Source: Chara braunii
Taxonomy: Eukaryota > Streptophyta > Charophyceae > Charales > Characeae
Reading direction: 5' to 3'
Length of the DNA: 32,001 nt
Assembly: GCA_003427395.1 (NCBI GenBank)
Contig: BFEA01000107.1
Span: forward strand, 6,469 to 38,469
The position numbers and the translations under genes are program-made. How positions within the stretch are numbered: position 1 is the first letter of the stretch; every line of letters starts with the position of its first letter. Below the pieces are notes generated by a model. That model saw only the letters and a list, made by a program, of their open reading frames with translations, made no database searches and had not been told where the DNA came from. Below, piece after piece: positions 11,601 through 20,947 of this stretch.

Positions 11601-12073
11601 ACGCCCTGATGTTCAAGGTTTTAGCCAGACCCCTTGTGGGGAACAACATTCCATGGAGACCCCTGGCCTGCCTGCAGATTGTTGGGCTGGCACCGGAATC
11701 GCTCCCCCCATTCCACATACACCCCTTCCGCTGGCTGACCAATAATCACTGGTCAATCCCTGGCCCTCGCCGCTGTAGGCAAATAGATGCCAAGGCACGT
11801 GCCATGAGACAGGACATCCACAATGATCCCCTGTGGCCTTCCATGATCAAGCTATGGAGGACGCGAGGTCCCAAGCAAAAACCCGTCCCCAATAGGTGGC
11901 ACACTATTCGGAGACAGCCGTTGTTCGGAAATCCCTTCATCGTGGATGACACAGGAAACCCATTCACGCTCACAGCTAACTCTCCATGGCTTACCTGGGC
12001 CAAGGAGGGATTTATACAGTGGCCGACCTCTGGGACCAAGCCCTCCAGAAATGGGTCTCGCCGGATAGCCTAA
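8627..12073 (+). CDS. LINE A ORF2: endonuclease-reverse transcriptase (5' part before frameshift)
   Basis: ORF2 nicks the target DNA and reverse-transcribes the element RNA from the nick. The ATG at 8627 follows an in-frame TAA (8609). A Pro-rich leader (about residues 1-70) precedes the EEP endonuclease: NVNGL (84-88), QETH (118-121), VNVYAPN (192-198), GDFNT (224-228), SRIDLALVS (297-305) and DH (327-328). The RT domain spans about 555-850, with YKKGDKEDVRNYRPI (626-640), FIDFEKAYDHVDW (catalytic D706), RSVRQGNPIAPLLF (761-774) and FGDDL (810-814). GDD replaces the usual ADD. GGLGILD (980-986) follows. All catalytic residues are present and there are no stops in about 1,127 codons. A single-base deletion at about 12007-12010 then shifts the frame, and the last about 20 codons to 12073 are out of frame. 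The coding region continues in the next feature. Confidence 0.88.
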   Translation: MQMNQMSGPSTCRPAREPLSNRPLPDALTPTVPITLPAATRSPVQHRPPPPHRPPSPPVLPRIRTHPHWAVKLAKADIDIRSLNVNGLIQATTDKRNAIWNMVKSPVSGAWPDAVCIQETHLQDTPQHAAKAKFIWPYTCYSAPAVNRASAGVAIWLPPSSKLKPLSVQHDQQQGRWVFLKAAYEEDEFYLVNVYAPNDPIERVDLWLTLHQHIPKDAPTIMIGDFNTTLDPAMDRRSTSQRRDPDLPSLPETAPDIMMLKQLMADRELEDAFRVLHPTQKAYTCLSSRGQQGLANSRIDLALVSKELMGLTTTAEIATISPCKSFDHRMITLRLSFHTHIKRGPGFYKLNTSLLQLTKFKDMIQDFWQYWQSTKPHMEAKQTVDWFNEGIAQLGDRAKKFSIQYARDRKVVIDRLMLELDEWDDKLTQDPSYIPSFEKLQEARDHLQDYLQSQAQAWRIQARIKRQHTEGTMARSFFNKAKARSRASTVPRLRHPLDDNAPVATNAYAITDYAAKYYTDLFTSRTPSKNQTEVRDAREELLRPLQSHLTQKQKSDMDEPLSQEEIWAALQDMEDEKTPGINSFPKEFWVFFWDLLKDDLMRLIAAVQKEGSFGGMIGQGVTTLLYKKGDKEDVRNYRPITLLPVPYKLVVKTLTIRLLPFMNLLIHPDQSGFMPNRNIQDNILLVNETIKYARQHRAQAAILFIDFEKAYDHVDWDFLDMCLDRMNFGPRFCHWVQRFHKPATTNIMLNGHLSAPIKLQRSVRQGNPIAPLLFVIVMEALVALIRAHPGIGKVPIPEIPVHLIPVTSLFGDDLTVLVRADQDSLRALTQTIHLFSLAADMKVNWGSKMEGWWFHPLDEPAPSTPTMAWARKEDAIKILGVKLTTLGPPLDHGHNLLNTTIERLAKWEGLHTSLVGRALAINNAVLAAIWYKLAVWSLTPPQYTRLGKVLTSYLWKNSGKTEGCLSRVSRDTLTQPRAKGGLGILDPQRETDALMFKVLARPLVGNNIPWRPLACLQIVGLAPESLPPFHIHPFRWLTNNHWSIPGPRRCRQIDAKARAMRQDIHNDPLWPSMIKLWRTRGPKQKPVPNRWHTIRRQPLFGNPFIVDDTGNPFTLTANSPWLTWAKEGFIQWPTSGTKPSRNGSRRIA

Positions 12074-13269
12074 GACCCAGGCTGAAGCACTCTAGGAATG
12101 TCCAAGAGAGAGCGCACCAGCTCATCGAAGCGCTCCCGCTGGCCTGGCAGCAAACCCTTAAAACAGGTCCGACGATTCAACCAAATGACTGGGTGATCAG
12201 GTATGAAGACTTCCCCTGCCCAGAGCGAGTCTACAGAGTAGCCAACACGGACGGTGTAAGGTGCTCGATGGAAGCCTTTACTTTGAATAATCCGACTGAC
12301 TGTCGTTCTCGCTTAGCCAGGGACGAGGACTCGGATATCACAGAACCATGGAGGGGTTTGATGATTATTAGAGTGGTGGGTGACCAAGACAAAGGGTTTT
12401 TGGCATATGAACCGACCACCCCCATTCCCCTGCTTCCCTTCGATCCGGAGGAACGGGAATGGGCTGATCAACAAACCCTGCATATTTGGGACTATACGGT
12501 TAAAGGAGGATACAAGGCGGCCAGGCCTCGGCAGCAGATTGCTCAGACTGTCACGCAGCGATGGGAGCGTGACTCCCCATTGAAAGCACAGCTGCTGCAC
12601 AATCTCCCCTGGGCAAAGTATGTGAAACTTATGCCCACAAACCTTAGAGCCCTGCAATGGCAAATCTTGCATCGCTGTCTTCCTACGCCTGACTGGATTG
12701 TATCAAGAACCGACCTGGAGCAGAAAGGGCTGCTGTCCCCAATCTGCACCTACTGTGGTAGGATGACACAGCCCGCTAGGGCAACCCTTGAACATTGCCT
12801 TTTGGCATGTCCAATGGCTGCCCAGATATGGAGATCGTGGGATGCAGCGTTCCACTCGCTCACAGACCAGCATCTTCCCTGGGATTTGGGTCTCATCCTT
12901 CTAGGGGAAAATCAGCAACTACTGGCACACTGGCCCCCCTTTGCCACAAATCTCTTTACCTATATGAGGTTGCATGTTCTCATGCAAGCCTGGAGAGCAA
13001 GGTGCTCCTACGAGAGAAAAGACCACCAATTCGGGCTTCAGAAAGCACAGCAGGAAATACATGACGAAATCAGATCCCGCACTCGAAATGCCTGGAAAAC
13101 CATGAAACAAGAGTACCATGTTGAAAAGGATGCCACCCTCAAGGTGACCATTCAGGAGGCGTACCGTCAGATCTGGCAGGATCCTCACTGTGTCTTCGCT
13201 GAGATCCATGACGACCTTTCCATACAATGGAAACCCTGGAGGGAAGGAGAGCTGGCCTGGCAAACTTGA
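12010..13269 (+). CDS. LINE A ORF2 C-terminal part with zf-RVT zinc-binding region
   Basis: Frame 1 continues ORF2 after the frameshift near 12010, at IYTVADLWD (the open frame from an ATG begins at 11986). The zf-RVT region includes LPWAKYVKLMPTNLRALQWQ, then CTYCG and the HCLLACP zinc ligands (about 12600-12830), as in the C-terminus of plant LINE ORF2. A basic helical tail follows and ends at the TGA at 13267-13269. Joined to the upstream part, ORF2 would be about 1,550 codons. With just one lesion, this ORF2 is much better preserved than ORF1 of the same copy. Confidence 0.82.
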   Translation: MYTVADLWDQALQKWVSPDSLRPRLKHSRNVQERAHQLIEALPLAWQQTLKTGPTIQPNDWVIRYEDFPCPERVYRVANTDGVRCSMEAFTLNNPTDCRSRLARDEDSDITEPWRGLMIIRVVGDQDKGFLAYEPTTPIPLLPFDPEEREWADQQTLHIWDYTVKGGYKAARPRQQIAQTVTQRWERDSPLKAQLLHNLPWAKYVKLMPTNLRALQWQILHRCLPTPDWIVSRTDLEQKGLLSPICTYCGRMTQPARATLEHCLLACPMAAQIWRSWDAAFHSLTDQHLPWDLGLILLGENQQLLAHWPPFATNLFTYMRLHVLMQAWRARCSYERKDHQFGLQKAQQEIHDEIRSRTRNAWKTMKQEYHVEKDATLKVTIQEAYRQIWQDPHCVFAEIHDDLSIQWKPWREGELAWQT

Positions 13270-13996
13270 AGGAAGCCACTGGTCGACTTTGCAGTCCCAT
13301 TTCTCCCGACCAACTTTGTGCTTGTCCCCTGAACTTTCACTGCTTTAAGACGTCCCCCCTGGGTACAGGGGTTTTTCCACTTCTATCCCCTCCCTGCCCT
13401 GCCTCGCTTGCTTCTCGACCCCTGTCAAGCTCCCCTACCTTCCCCCTTCCCTGCCCATGACCCTGCCGCTCTGCTGATCACTATTCTGCTGCTTACACAG
13501 GAGTGATGGTGTCTCCAAGACTATGGATTATGCCAGTAAAAGCGTTTGCAGCTGCAAGGGGCCAACAGCCCACAGGGACCAGGTGCTGCAGTTGGAAGAG
13601 GTTAAGAGATTGACTCATGCCATCACACAGGGTATGCCGGCGGCATAGCGAAGCTCTGGTCACAGCACAGACACTGCTTGGCCACCCGGCAGATATGGGA
13701 CTGGCTTGGTGAACGGATGCTGCAAGGAGCCCCTATACTGGGCCAATAACATTTTTCACCTTTCCATGGCAAGAGGTTGAGCGGAAGGGTAGGGGGGCTG
13801 GGGGTAGGATAGGGGTTGTGACCAACTTTGTGACGCATTATGATGTGTTTTGTCTCGGTTTAACAATGTAATGGGCTGGAGAGCACGGGACTGGGGGATT
13901 GGATAAGGGAGGCACTGACTAAGGACAACTATGATGTGTTATGGCTCGGATTCATCATGTAATGGGACGCTGGACCCGGTTTCCAGCAGGTGCAGC
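13270..13996 (+). other. LINE A 3' untranslated region
   Basis: Non-coding sequence after the ORF2 stop. It starts pyrimidine-rich (13340-13480) and later holds two diverged 37-nt direct repeats, 13839-13875 and 13930-13966 (TATGATGTGTT...CTCGG...ATGTAATGGG). No poly(A) appears before the gap. Confidence 0.6.
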
Positions 13997-14196
13997 NNNN
14001 NNNNNNNNNNNNNNNNNNNNNNNNNNNNNNNNNNNNNNNNNNNNNNNNNNNNNNNNNNNNNNNNNNNNNNNNNNNNNNNNNNNNNNNNNNNNNNNNNNNN
14101 NNNNNNNNNNNNNNNNNNNNNNNNNNNNNNNNNNNNNNNNNNNNNNNNNNNNNNNNNNNNNNNNNNNNNNNNNNNNNNNNNNNNNNNNNNNNNNNN
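13997..14196. other. Assembly gap, exactly 200 N
   Basis: The run of 200 N is probably a placeholder length. It hides the LINE A 3' end and its junction with the next element. ORFs spanning it are meaningless. Confidence 0.99.
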
Positions 14197-14301
14197 ATTT
14201 TTTTTTTTTTTAAACAGCGACAATGCTACAATCTATTCATGGGTGGGTAGCAGCTTGTGCTTGGGAACCGGGCCCAGCGTCCCTTATAAAGATTTTGAAC
14301 C
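14197..14301 (-). mobile_element. Minus-strand retroelement 3' end with poly(A)
   Basis: On the minus strand this reads GGTTCAAAATC, then TAAGGGACGC-T-GGGCCCG-G-TTCCC, then AT-rich sequence, then A13 (a T run on the plus strand at 14198-14210). The same TAAGGGACGC...TTCCC block followed by poly(A) recurs on the plus strand at about 29871-29949. Together they indicate a shared 3'-end family. The internal extent is unknown. Confidence 0.45.
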
Positions 14302-14565
14302 ACCAGTACCCCAGGCCCCAAGGGGTCTTAGGCGGGGCCCCTCTGGGGAGGCTCTGACGCAAATGCACATGGACCCGTGCGGTGCACCAATTCAGCCACC
14401 GCTTTAACGGCCTAAAAACGTGAAGGAGATAGTTGATTAGTACTGGGGCCATTACCCGGCTTCGGCTGAGAGGAACGAACTTGACAACAACTCGGAGCAG
14501 CATCGTCAAGAAAATCTCGCAATCGCCAACTCTTTGATCTTGCTGAAAGTTGTCATCTTTGTAGT
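14302..14565. other. No recognisable gene
   Basis: GC-rich sequence between the retroelement tail and the TIR element. It may be the body of the minus-strand retroelement. No protein motif was found. Confidence 0.35.
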
Positions 14566-16459
14566 GAGCCTCGCTAGACCCTCCTTGGAAATCCGATGTT
14601 TAGGAAATCGGCGTTGTTACACCGCGTCCTAATTCACCAAATTCCTTGAATGAATGTGAAAACGCTCCCGAGAGATTTCCTTGGATTCCTCAGAATCCCC
14701 AGCCAAAACGTCCTTGGATTCAAGGGGCCCTCGCGAGGTTCCTTGGGTTCAAGGAGCCGCAATTGACTTAGTGTTCTGGAGCGAGCGCCAACAGAAAAAT
14801 TTGGAGTCTATATTGTTGCACAGGTCGTCCGTGGTCCATTGGGTGGACATCGCCGCCCTCCAGTACCCGGCAGGCCCTCAATGGCCTTCCAGCTGAAAGG
14901 CGCTTCAAGAAGCAGGGTTTTCCATCCGCGCAATGCGCGTCACCAGCCATGGTGTCCAACGGTCGAACTTTTTTATTTTTCTACAAGCGATGTTGAAGCA
15001 TTGTCGATCGATTGCAGGCATCTGCCTTGCATGTTGTGTCGGTATTGTTGCGCGCATTGATGCAAGCTTTGTTTGGTACACACTTCGCATGCTGCGATTC
15101 ATGGCAGACGTCCTCCAGCGGTTGTCGCTCCTGCTGCTGGCCACTCTTCTCCTGCTCCTTGTTGTGTTGTTCCACATGTGCGTCATTGTGTGACGTCCTG
15201 GCAGCAGACAGAAACGACGAACAGTGAGGAAGATGACGATGGACACGCGGAAAACCTCCAGGCTCCAGCAGACAGCCAACGCGTGCCATTGACTACTCCA
15301 CTCCGCAGCTTCTCCTTGCAGTAGTCCTCCGCCGCATCGTACGCCTATCGGAGATCCTCCCATGTCCCTCCCGTCCTTCTCCTCATCCACCATTCCGGTG
15401 TCACCCTGGGGATCACACCCGATGCCATGGCGCAACAGAATTTCCCAATGGATTCTGATAACGACACACAATCGGGTGCATCCATCACTTGTTGGTAGTT
15501 GTTGCATCAACGGCCTCTGCCTGCGATGGAACAATCTCATCCTCAGGCGAGTTGTCGTTCTCTCAATGTGATAACGCATGGCGACGACTGACACAGTTGC
15601 GACCACCGTGTTTCTCTCCAATGTCCTTAAACCACCAGTACTTGGCCCAGCTATCGGTCGCGGAAAAGAATAGAGTAGAAACATTTCTAGTTGGATGAAT
15701 TTGGGCGCTCCTGTAATGGCCCGTACGTTTCCTAAAATCGCGTAGTGTTAATGGGCGCGACTTTAGGAAGTACTGGTGGTTTAATGTCTTCGCACCACCC
15801 GGGAGCTCTCATTTCATCGTCAGGACTTGCAATGCGCAAGCACCCACCACTCATTCGCCCACCAGCGCCCTCGCTGCACCTTCTGCAAGTCGATGGGGAC
15901 CGCTCTCGCACTCTCCACGTTTCACGGAAGCGTTACGTTCGCACTAAGTTGTGACCGCCCGAAGAGCATGCGGAACACGGAGGCGATGTCGCAGTAGAGA
16001 ATGGTTACACATACACGCTACGTCGCCCAACGTTCCAATGTCATTCTTTTAAGCCATGGTCGCCATCACTCCTCCGCACAGAGGTTTCGCCCCAGTCTCC
16101 AGTCCAGACGCCAGGACGCCTCACGCACTGATGTGTCACAACGGGGGGTTCAAAATTTGAAATTGGAATGGGGATGGCCCGGGATGTTGGCGCCCTTTTT
16201 CTTTGTCAGAAAGGTAGGCCTTCCCGCCGCTGCCACTGGACCACGCCCGAGGACGCACGGACATCTCATCACGATGACAGACATCCACCCCCTCGGCCGC
16301 ATGTATGCGTATGAAATTGGCCGCTGGAGACCTCCAAGGGTTTTCCTTGGGACCCATTGAATTAGGACGCGGTGTAACGACGACGCCAAAAAGCGAAAAA
16401 TTTTCCAAGGACTCCATCCTAATTCCTGAGGATTTTCCAAGGAGGGTCTAACGAGGCCC
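14566..16459. mobile_element. TIR DNA element, 1.9 kb, no recognised transposase
   Basis: The left arm 14566-14636 begins GAGCCTCGCTAGACCCTCC. The right arm 16358-16459 is its imperfect reverse complement, reading GGGCCTCGTTAGACCCTCC from the right end. Deeper in the arms ACACCGCGTCCTAATTCA (within 14616-14636 and 16358-16378) is an exact inverted match. The interior has open frames on both strands (for example minus 14905-15684) but no transposase motif, so it looks non-autonomous or decayed. The right flank is TAA and the left flank AGT, so a target duplication is not confirmed. Its end resembles the GGGCCTC ends of the MITEs at 27-29 kb. Confidence 0.65.
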
Positions 16460-16507
16460 TAAGATTGAAATTTCAGGAATTGAAATTTCGCATTGGTGAT
16501 ATTCACA

Positions 16508-16520
16508 AAAAACAGGGGGT
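16508..16520. repeat. Left target-site duplication of the U6 retropseudogene
   Basis: AAAAACAGGGGGT is repeated exactly at 16604-16616, immediately after the U6-derived sequence. Confidence 0.85.
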
Positions 16521-16603
16521 GATCCTTCGGGACATCCGTTAAAATTGGAATGATACAGAGAAGATTAACACGGCCCCTGAGCAAGGATGACATGCAAAAA
16601 TTG
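16521..16603 (+). pseudogene. U6 snRNA retropseudogene
   Basis: 83 bp closely matching U6 snRNA with the plant-type 5' end: CTTCGGGACATCCG, AAAATTGGAA, the ACAGAGA box, and GCAAGGATGACATGCA. It lacks the normal 3' end. The conserved AGC of the catalytic triad (normally GATTAGCATGG) reads AAC here, and no U6-type promoter was seen upstream. It is flanked by a 13-bp target-site duplication. All of this points to a U6 RNA copied into DNA by a LINE in trans, not to a working gene. Confidence 0.85.
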
Positions 16604-16616
16604 AAAAACAGGGGGT
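16604..16616. repeat. Right target-site duplication of the U6 retropseudogene
   Basis: Exact 13-bp copy of 16508-16520. Confidence 0.85.
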
Positions 16617-17152
16617 AATATTGCGTCAACTCCTCCTGACTTGGCTTAAGAGAACATGATGATGATGAAAGATGTGGCAATGCCATTGGGCGAAGGCAGT
16701 TCGTACACCGCCCTCCTGAACAAGTGAAACAGAAGATCGGAGATGAAATAGAGATACAATCAGATGATGACCAGAATAAAATATCAATCTGAAAGAGAAA
16801 GGAAAAAAAGATCTGCCAACATAAATGAAACTTGAAAAAACATTTCCTAAATTCCCACTCCTTTGACTCGACCATACTCCCATGACTATCAGATGCGCTT
16901 TCCTTCCTCTGCATGCTATCAACTTTCATTTCCCTACAAAAAAAATAAAAACGAATCAACCCCCAAAAGGAACTGTCGGCTGACCCCTGAACGTATCGCC
17001 CACCTCTTGATGGGTGCAGCACCTCCCAAATGTTCGCTCGTTGAAGGCTTGAGCACGAATGTGGCTGACTGCTATGGGGGGTTCCCCGTAATACTATAAG
17101 GGGAAAAAAAAAAGGCGTGAGAGAGGAAACTATGCTTGCAGGGGTGCCCTCT
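16617..17152. other. No recognisable gene
   Basis: AT-rich flanking sequence between the U6 retropseudogene and LINE B. Long minus-strand open frames here partly translate antisense U6 and are rejected. Confidence 0.4.
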
Positions 17153-17168
17153 AGATAGTCTTAGGAGT
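17153..17168. repeat. LINE B left target-site duplication
   Basis: AGATAGTCTTAGGAGT, repeated exactly at 25788-25803 directly after the LINE B poly(A) tail. Confidence 0.93.
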
Positions 17169-17915
17169 GGGGCCGTGGGGGGTACTTCGAATTCGTGGGC
17201 ACTGGACGGGCGCTGGGACGGGCGCAGAGCGCTCCGCTTAGAGCTACCGGTTCGGCCGGACCGGTGCCGCTGACTCTGGGCCAGGCACCCAGCCTAAGTC
17301 ACGAGGATTCGACGAAGCTTCCCCCGGCTATGGCGGGGTCAAACTCCTTCAACGAAGGAGGGAGAATGGAGGCGCATCAGTGGTCGAGAGCAGAAGTGAT
17401 ACTTTAAACCATGCGTAATATGTGGAATAGACGTGGTGCCATGGCGTCGACGTCCCTGATGAGGAAAGAAGAGGCCAGAAGGTGATCAAGTAAAACGGGA
17501 GGAGTAAGACTCAAGTTCATTAGAGAGGAGATCGATGCCACGTACCACACCTCTGGGCAAGGCAAATCGTAACGCAACATAACGCAACACGACGAGGGTA
17601 ATCCCGTTATATCATCTTCTAGCTCTACTAACTCCCCAATCTGGAGGTCAAACCTCCCCTAGGTCCAGAAGGCTATCATACTCCATATCGGCGGAACCTA
17701 TTACAGCCCTTCTTGGAATCCTACGTAGAGGTAGCAGTCGTGTATATCACTTCCGTTCTCACGCTTTGGCGGCAGGACATACTCAATAGCAGTTAGAGTC
17801 GCATGTTTCAAAATTGTACCACCTATCTCTCGCTCCGTAAGTAGAAGTCATTTCGAAAAAAAGACCTAAGCTGACCTAACAGGGCCAGATAAGGCATTGT
17901 ATCACTCGCAACAGA
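17169..17915 (+). promoter_or_regulatory. LINE B 5' untranslated region
   Basis: 747 bp between the target-site duplication and the ORF1 ATG. The first about 250 bp are GC-rich (GGGCACTGGACGGGCGCTGG). An internal promoter is expected here because LINEs transcribe from their own 5' end. No specific promoter motif was identified, and no tandem monomers were seen. Confidence 0.55.
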
Positions 17916-20900
17916 ATGAACCCCAGCGAGCCGCTCCCGCTGGAGACTGCTCAAGGACCGCCGCCATTAAATCCAGGGCCGAACAAGGATGCGAATCGCA
18001 TCAGAACACTGCTTGACCTGTGTTTTGACGACGGTTTGTTCCCCGAATCAGAGGTCGAATTCAGGACAACAGAGATAGTTAATTGAGTGGGGGTTCTCAC
18101 CATGAGCGAAGAGGTCAATTTGGCTACAGTCAATTGGTTGAAAACTAGAACAATCATCGTTGTATTCAACGAACCAGCGATGTCGATAAGCGTAGCACAG
18201 AGTGAACAATTGATTCGGGTGTATGAAAATGCCTAGTACTTGGACCCGACGGTCAACCCATCACAAAAATGTGGCCATACTCATGACGAGGGTCCCAATA
18301 TCATGTCATATGTGGCCAGAAACGCTAGAATAGCTGAATGGCTGATCATGAAGGGCGAACTTGAAGATAGGATAGCTACAAGGAACGACTTAGCTAAAGT
18401 ATCCTTCAAATCGTAGATGACCAAGCAGGAAATTGACGAATTGAGAGATAATGATGCCGCAAATAAATTTCGGATAATTGCACTCAGAGTCTCATTGGAA
18501 GTACTCTTCCCGATCAGATTTGCGGTGGAGAGAATGATGGGGAGAATCATTCAGATGCACCCACCGGAGAGGAACCCTGAAGAGCTAAGACTAGGGAACA
18601 TCAGAATCGACTGTGTCCCGGAATTCAAACAATCATTCAAGGAATGGATAGTCGTCAAACCTCCGTCAGGTCCAGGTTTTGTCGAAGTTCAATTTGCTAA
18701 TCAGGATTCCTTGGTCTGTAATAAGTGCCTTTGGTGGTTCCATGATGAGTTTGACCCAGATTGCCCTAGGTTCAATGAACCTATGCCTGAAGGGCGGAGA
18801 GGAAGGGATAGAGGTAAAGGAAGAGGAGGGAGAGGGAGAGGAGGAAGAGGCGAAAAAGGGAGAGGGAGTGGAGGAGGAAGCAATTATGCGAACTTGGCTA
18901 GAGGGGGAGGGGGCAGGGGACAACCCCCCCCCCCCCCCCCCCCCCCCCCTGCCAATGGTAGTTTATGGAGCCCTCCCCCCACCACCCCCACCACCCCCAC
19001 CCCCACCTCCTCCAACTCCCGGACAACTTGTAAGACCATTGAACCCTCTGCCCCCAGGACTGAGCAATAGCGCAGTAGTAGAGTTTTAGAACATGGGAAG
19101 ACAGCAAGTCCCGGGACCGGTAAGTAGAGGACTAGGGGCTGGTCTGTATACAGCAGCACCTCCTACGTGGGCCAATTCATCAATGTTGGTTGGGCCTTCC
19201 CCCCGCAAACCAACCAATTCCACGAAGTCAGTCAGTAGTACAGAATACTGCACTGCCACGTCATCCTTGGGCGAACACATCCCAAGCATAGACAGGACTG
19301 TTGAGTCTGTCGGCGCCCACAGGCTTACCTAGCCTGGCGATAGGGACAGGTCAGAGTTTGGTAACAAGCCAAGATCCAAACCCACAAATGAGAATGGGAG
19401 GTCAGGGATACCACTATTGCCACATAGTCCAGAGCGGAACCGCTTTGGGGGAACACCATGGGCATGGGTTGCCTAGAGGAATGAGATACGGGACAGGCCC
19501 GGGCCCAGGAGTAGGGGGAGAAGCTCGATGGGAGGTAGGCTCGAGCCAGAGTCGGCTCCCCCTCCCGCCCCCAGAGGGATCGTTAATTCTTCCCTCTCGG
19601 GCAACCACCCCCTCTCAGGCACTGGCCATTAGACCAGGCCATTCAGAGCATAACTATGTTGTAAGTACGGGCCTGAACTCTGCTCAAAATACAGAGCCTC
19701 AAATAGGATCGTCCAACCAGGGGACTCTTCGAAGTTCAATTATCTCCAATACCCCTACCGCAGCCACAGTCGAAACTCTGCAAGCAACAAGCCTGCCCAT
19801 AGGAGCGCTCAGGCCAGAGGATAACCCCTATCAGCCTGCAGGGCCCAGCCATACCCATCAGTCATTCGTGGCAGTCCATATTAACTCAGAGTTTGAAATC
19901 GAGAGCAGAACTGAGGAACAGACTGCCCTGAATCTAGTAGGGGCACACCAGTACGAGGAAGGTGAACAGTACTCATGGGAAACCAGGGCCGGATCCAGAT
20001 ACAACAATATGGAAGTGAATCAGAACACGGGGAGGAAGGAAGGAGAGACAATGGTAGGAGATGCCCCTCTCGGGGACCACATAATGAGAGATCCAGGGAA
20101 TCGAACGTCACTACAGGCACCGGTAAAGATGAGGAGGATAGGGGAAGAAGGATTAGGCGAAGCCACAAGGGAGGAAGAAGAAAGGGAATTAGAGTTCTAC
20201 AACATTCAACCTCGTACATCACAGTCAGCAAGCGTGGGGAATGGATTGCCTGTCCAGAACACATGATCCACAGGGGCGGGCCCATCTAGAACAGGAAACA
20301 CAATAGCAGCAACTGGATCAGATCCAAGAGGGGTATCACACTCACTTGTATTATTATGCAGTTCCCTGGCCCCACAAGGTGTCAAATTGATGGCACTCAG
20401 AACGGCATCGGGCGAATGCGCACTGCCGACTGTCCCTGTTAATATAATTCCCTCAACTAAAGAGACAATTCGGGCAGCAGCTCGGACCTTCGTGGATAAT
20501 CGCTTTCCCTTTAGATTGATCCCCAGAGTTAGGACCGGAAGGAAATCAATCACTACCACCAACGAAACTCAACTATGCTTTCACATGGCCATGATTGATG
20601 CCGAAATCAATGCTAAAGTGGCAACGACACTAGCAGAACAGGGGGTCCTATGGATCGCCCCTGCCTGGCTAGATGGCAATACCTCGAAGGATGCGGACAA
20701 ACTGTGGATCACAGATCAAATTAAAATAGGATTCTTGGCAGAATACTGCACTTCCTTAGCGGTAGACAAACAGCCATGGGCGCCAGCCTTCAGAAACCTG
20801 TTGCTGGCACCCTGGGAAACTGGGACAGAAGCAGAAGGCCAGAACCAAGGCCGGAGAAGGAATAGCAACAGCAAGGGCCAAGCCAGTCGTACTGAAGAAC

Positions 20901-20947
20901 AACGGATCCAAACTTTCACCGCTCCCACACCAACTGTTGATGGATAG
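17916..20947 (+). pseudogene. LINE B ORF1: zinc-knuckle, RGG and Pro-rich RNA-binding protein
   Basis: Frame 3 is traceable from the ATG at 17916 (MNPSEPLPLE). It has stops at 18084, 18234 and 18414, then runs through a CCHC-type knuckle C-NK-C-LWWF-H-DEFDPD-C (18717-18764), an RGG-rich basic stretch (18795-18920), and a 26-C tract coding polyproline. After the C tract coding appears to continue in frame 1 (Pro-rich, TAG at 19087). From about 19290 it moves to frame 2, with a TGA at 20264, to the TAG at 20945-20947. At least five stops and two frameshifts make this a pseudogene. Zinc-knuckle ORF1 is the standard plant LINE nucleic-acid-binding protein, packaging the element RNA. The open pieces 18417-19070, 18679-19089, 19093-19332, 19301-20266 and 20387-20947 all belong to it. 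The long Ser/Thr/Gly-rich middle has no known domain. Confidence 0.75.
18924..18949 (+). repeat. Poly(C) tract, 26 C, inside LINE B ORF1
   Basis: An uninterrupted run of 26 C. It encodes proline in any frame and sits exactly where the open coding frame changes from 3 to 1. Slippage in this tract is the simplest cause of the frameshift, although its length may also be a sequencing error. Confidence 0.85.

Larger units (their letters stand above)
5941..13996 (+). mobile_element. LINE A: large non-LTR retrotransposon, ends not resolved
   Basis: A plus-strand LINE with ORF1 (to 8595), a 31-bp spacer, ORF2 (8627-13269, one frameshift) and a 3' region running into the N gap. The ORF1 frame is already open at 5941, where it emerges from the GA microsatellite. 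The 5' end is therefore lost in, or truncated by, that repeat. No poly(A) tail or target-site duplication is visible because the 3' end lies in or beyond the gap. EN-RT-zf-RVT order and length match plant LINEs. Confidence 0.85.

Noticed and set aside
13931-14407. ORFs spanning the N run
   Set aside because: Mostly unknown residues; no evidence of coding.
14905-15684. 259-codon minus-strand ORF inside the TIR element
   Set aside because: Arg/Thr-rich with no transposase motif and with competing open frames on both strands; not called as a gene.
16459-17022. 187-codon minus-strand ORF
   Set aside because: Contains the peptide IIPILTDVPKD, which is antisense U6. Essentially the same peptide appears in the minus ORF at 30286-30720, also over U6.
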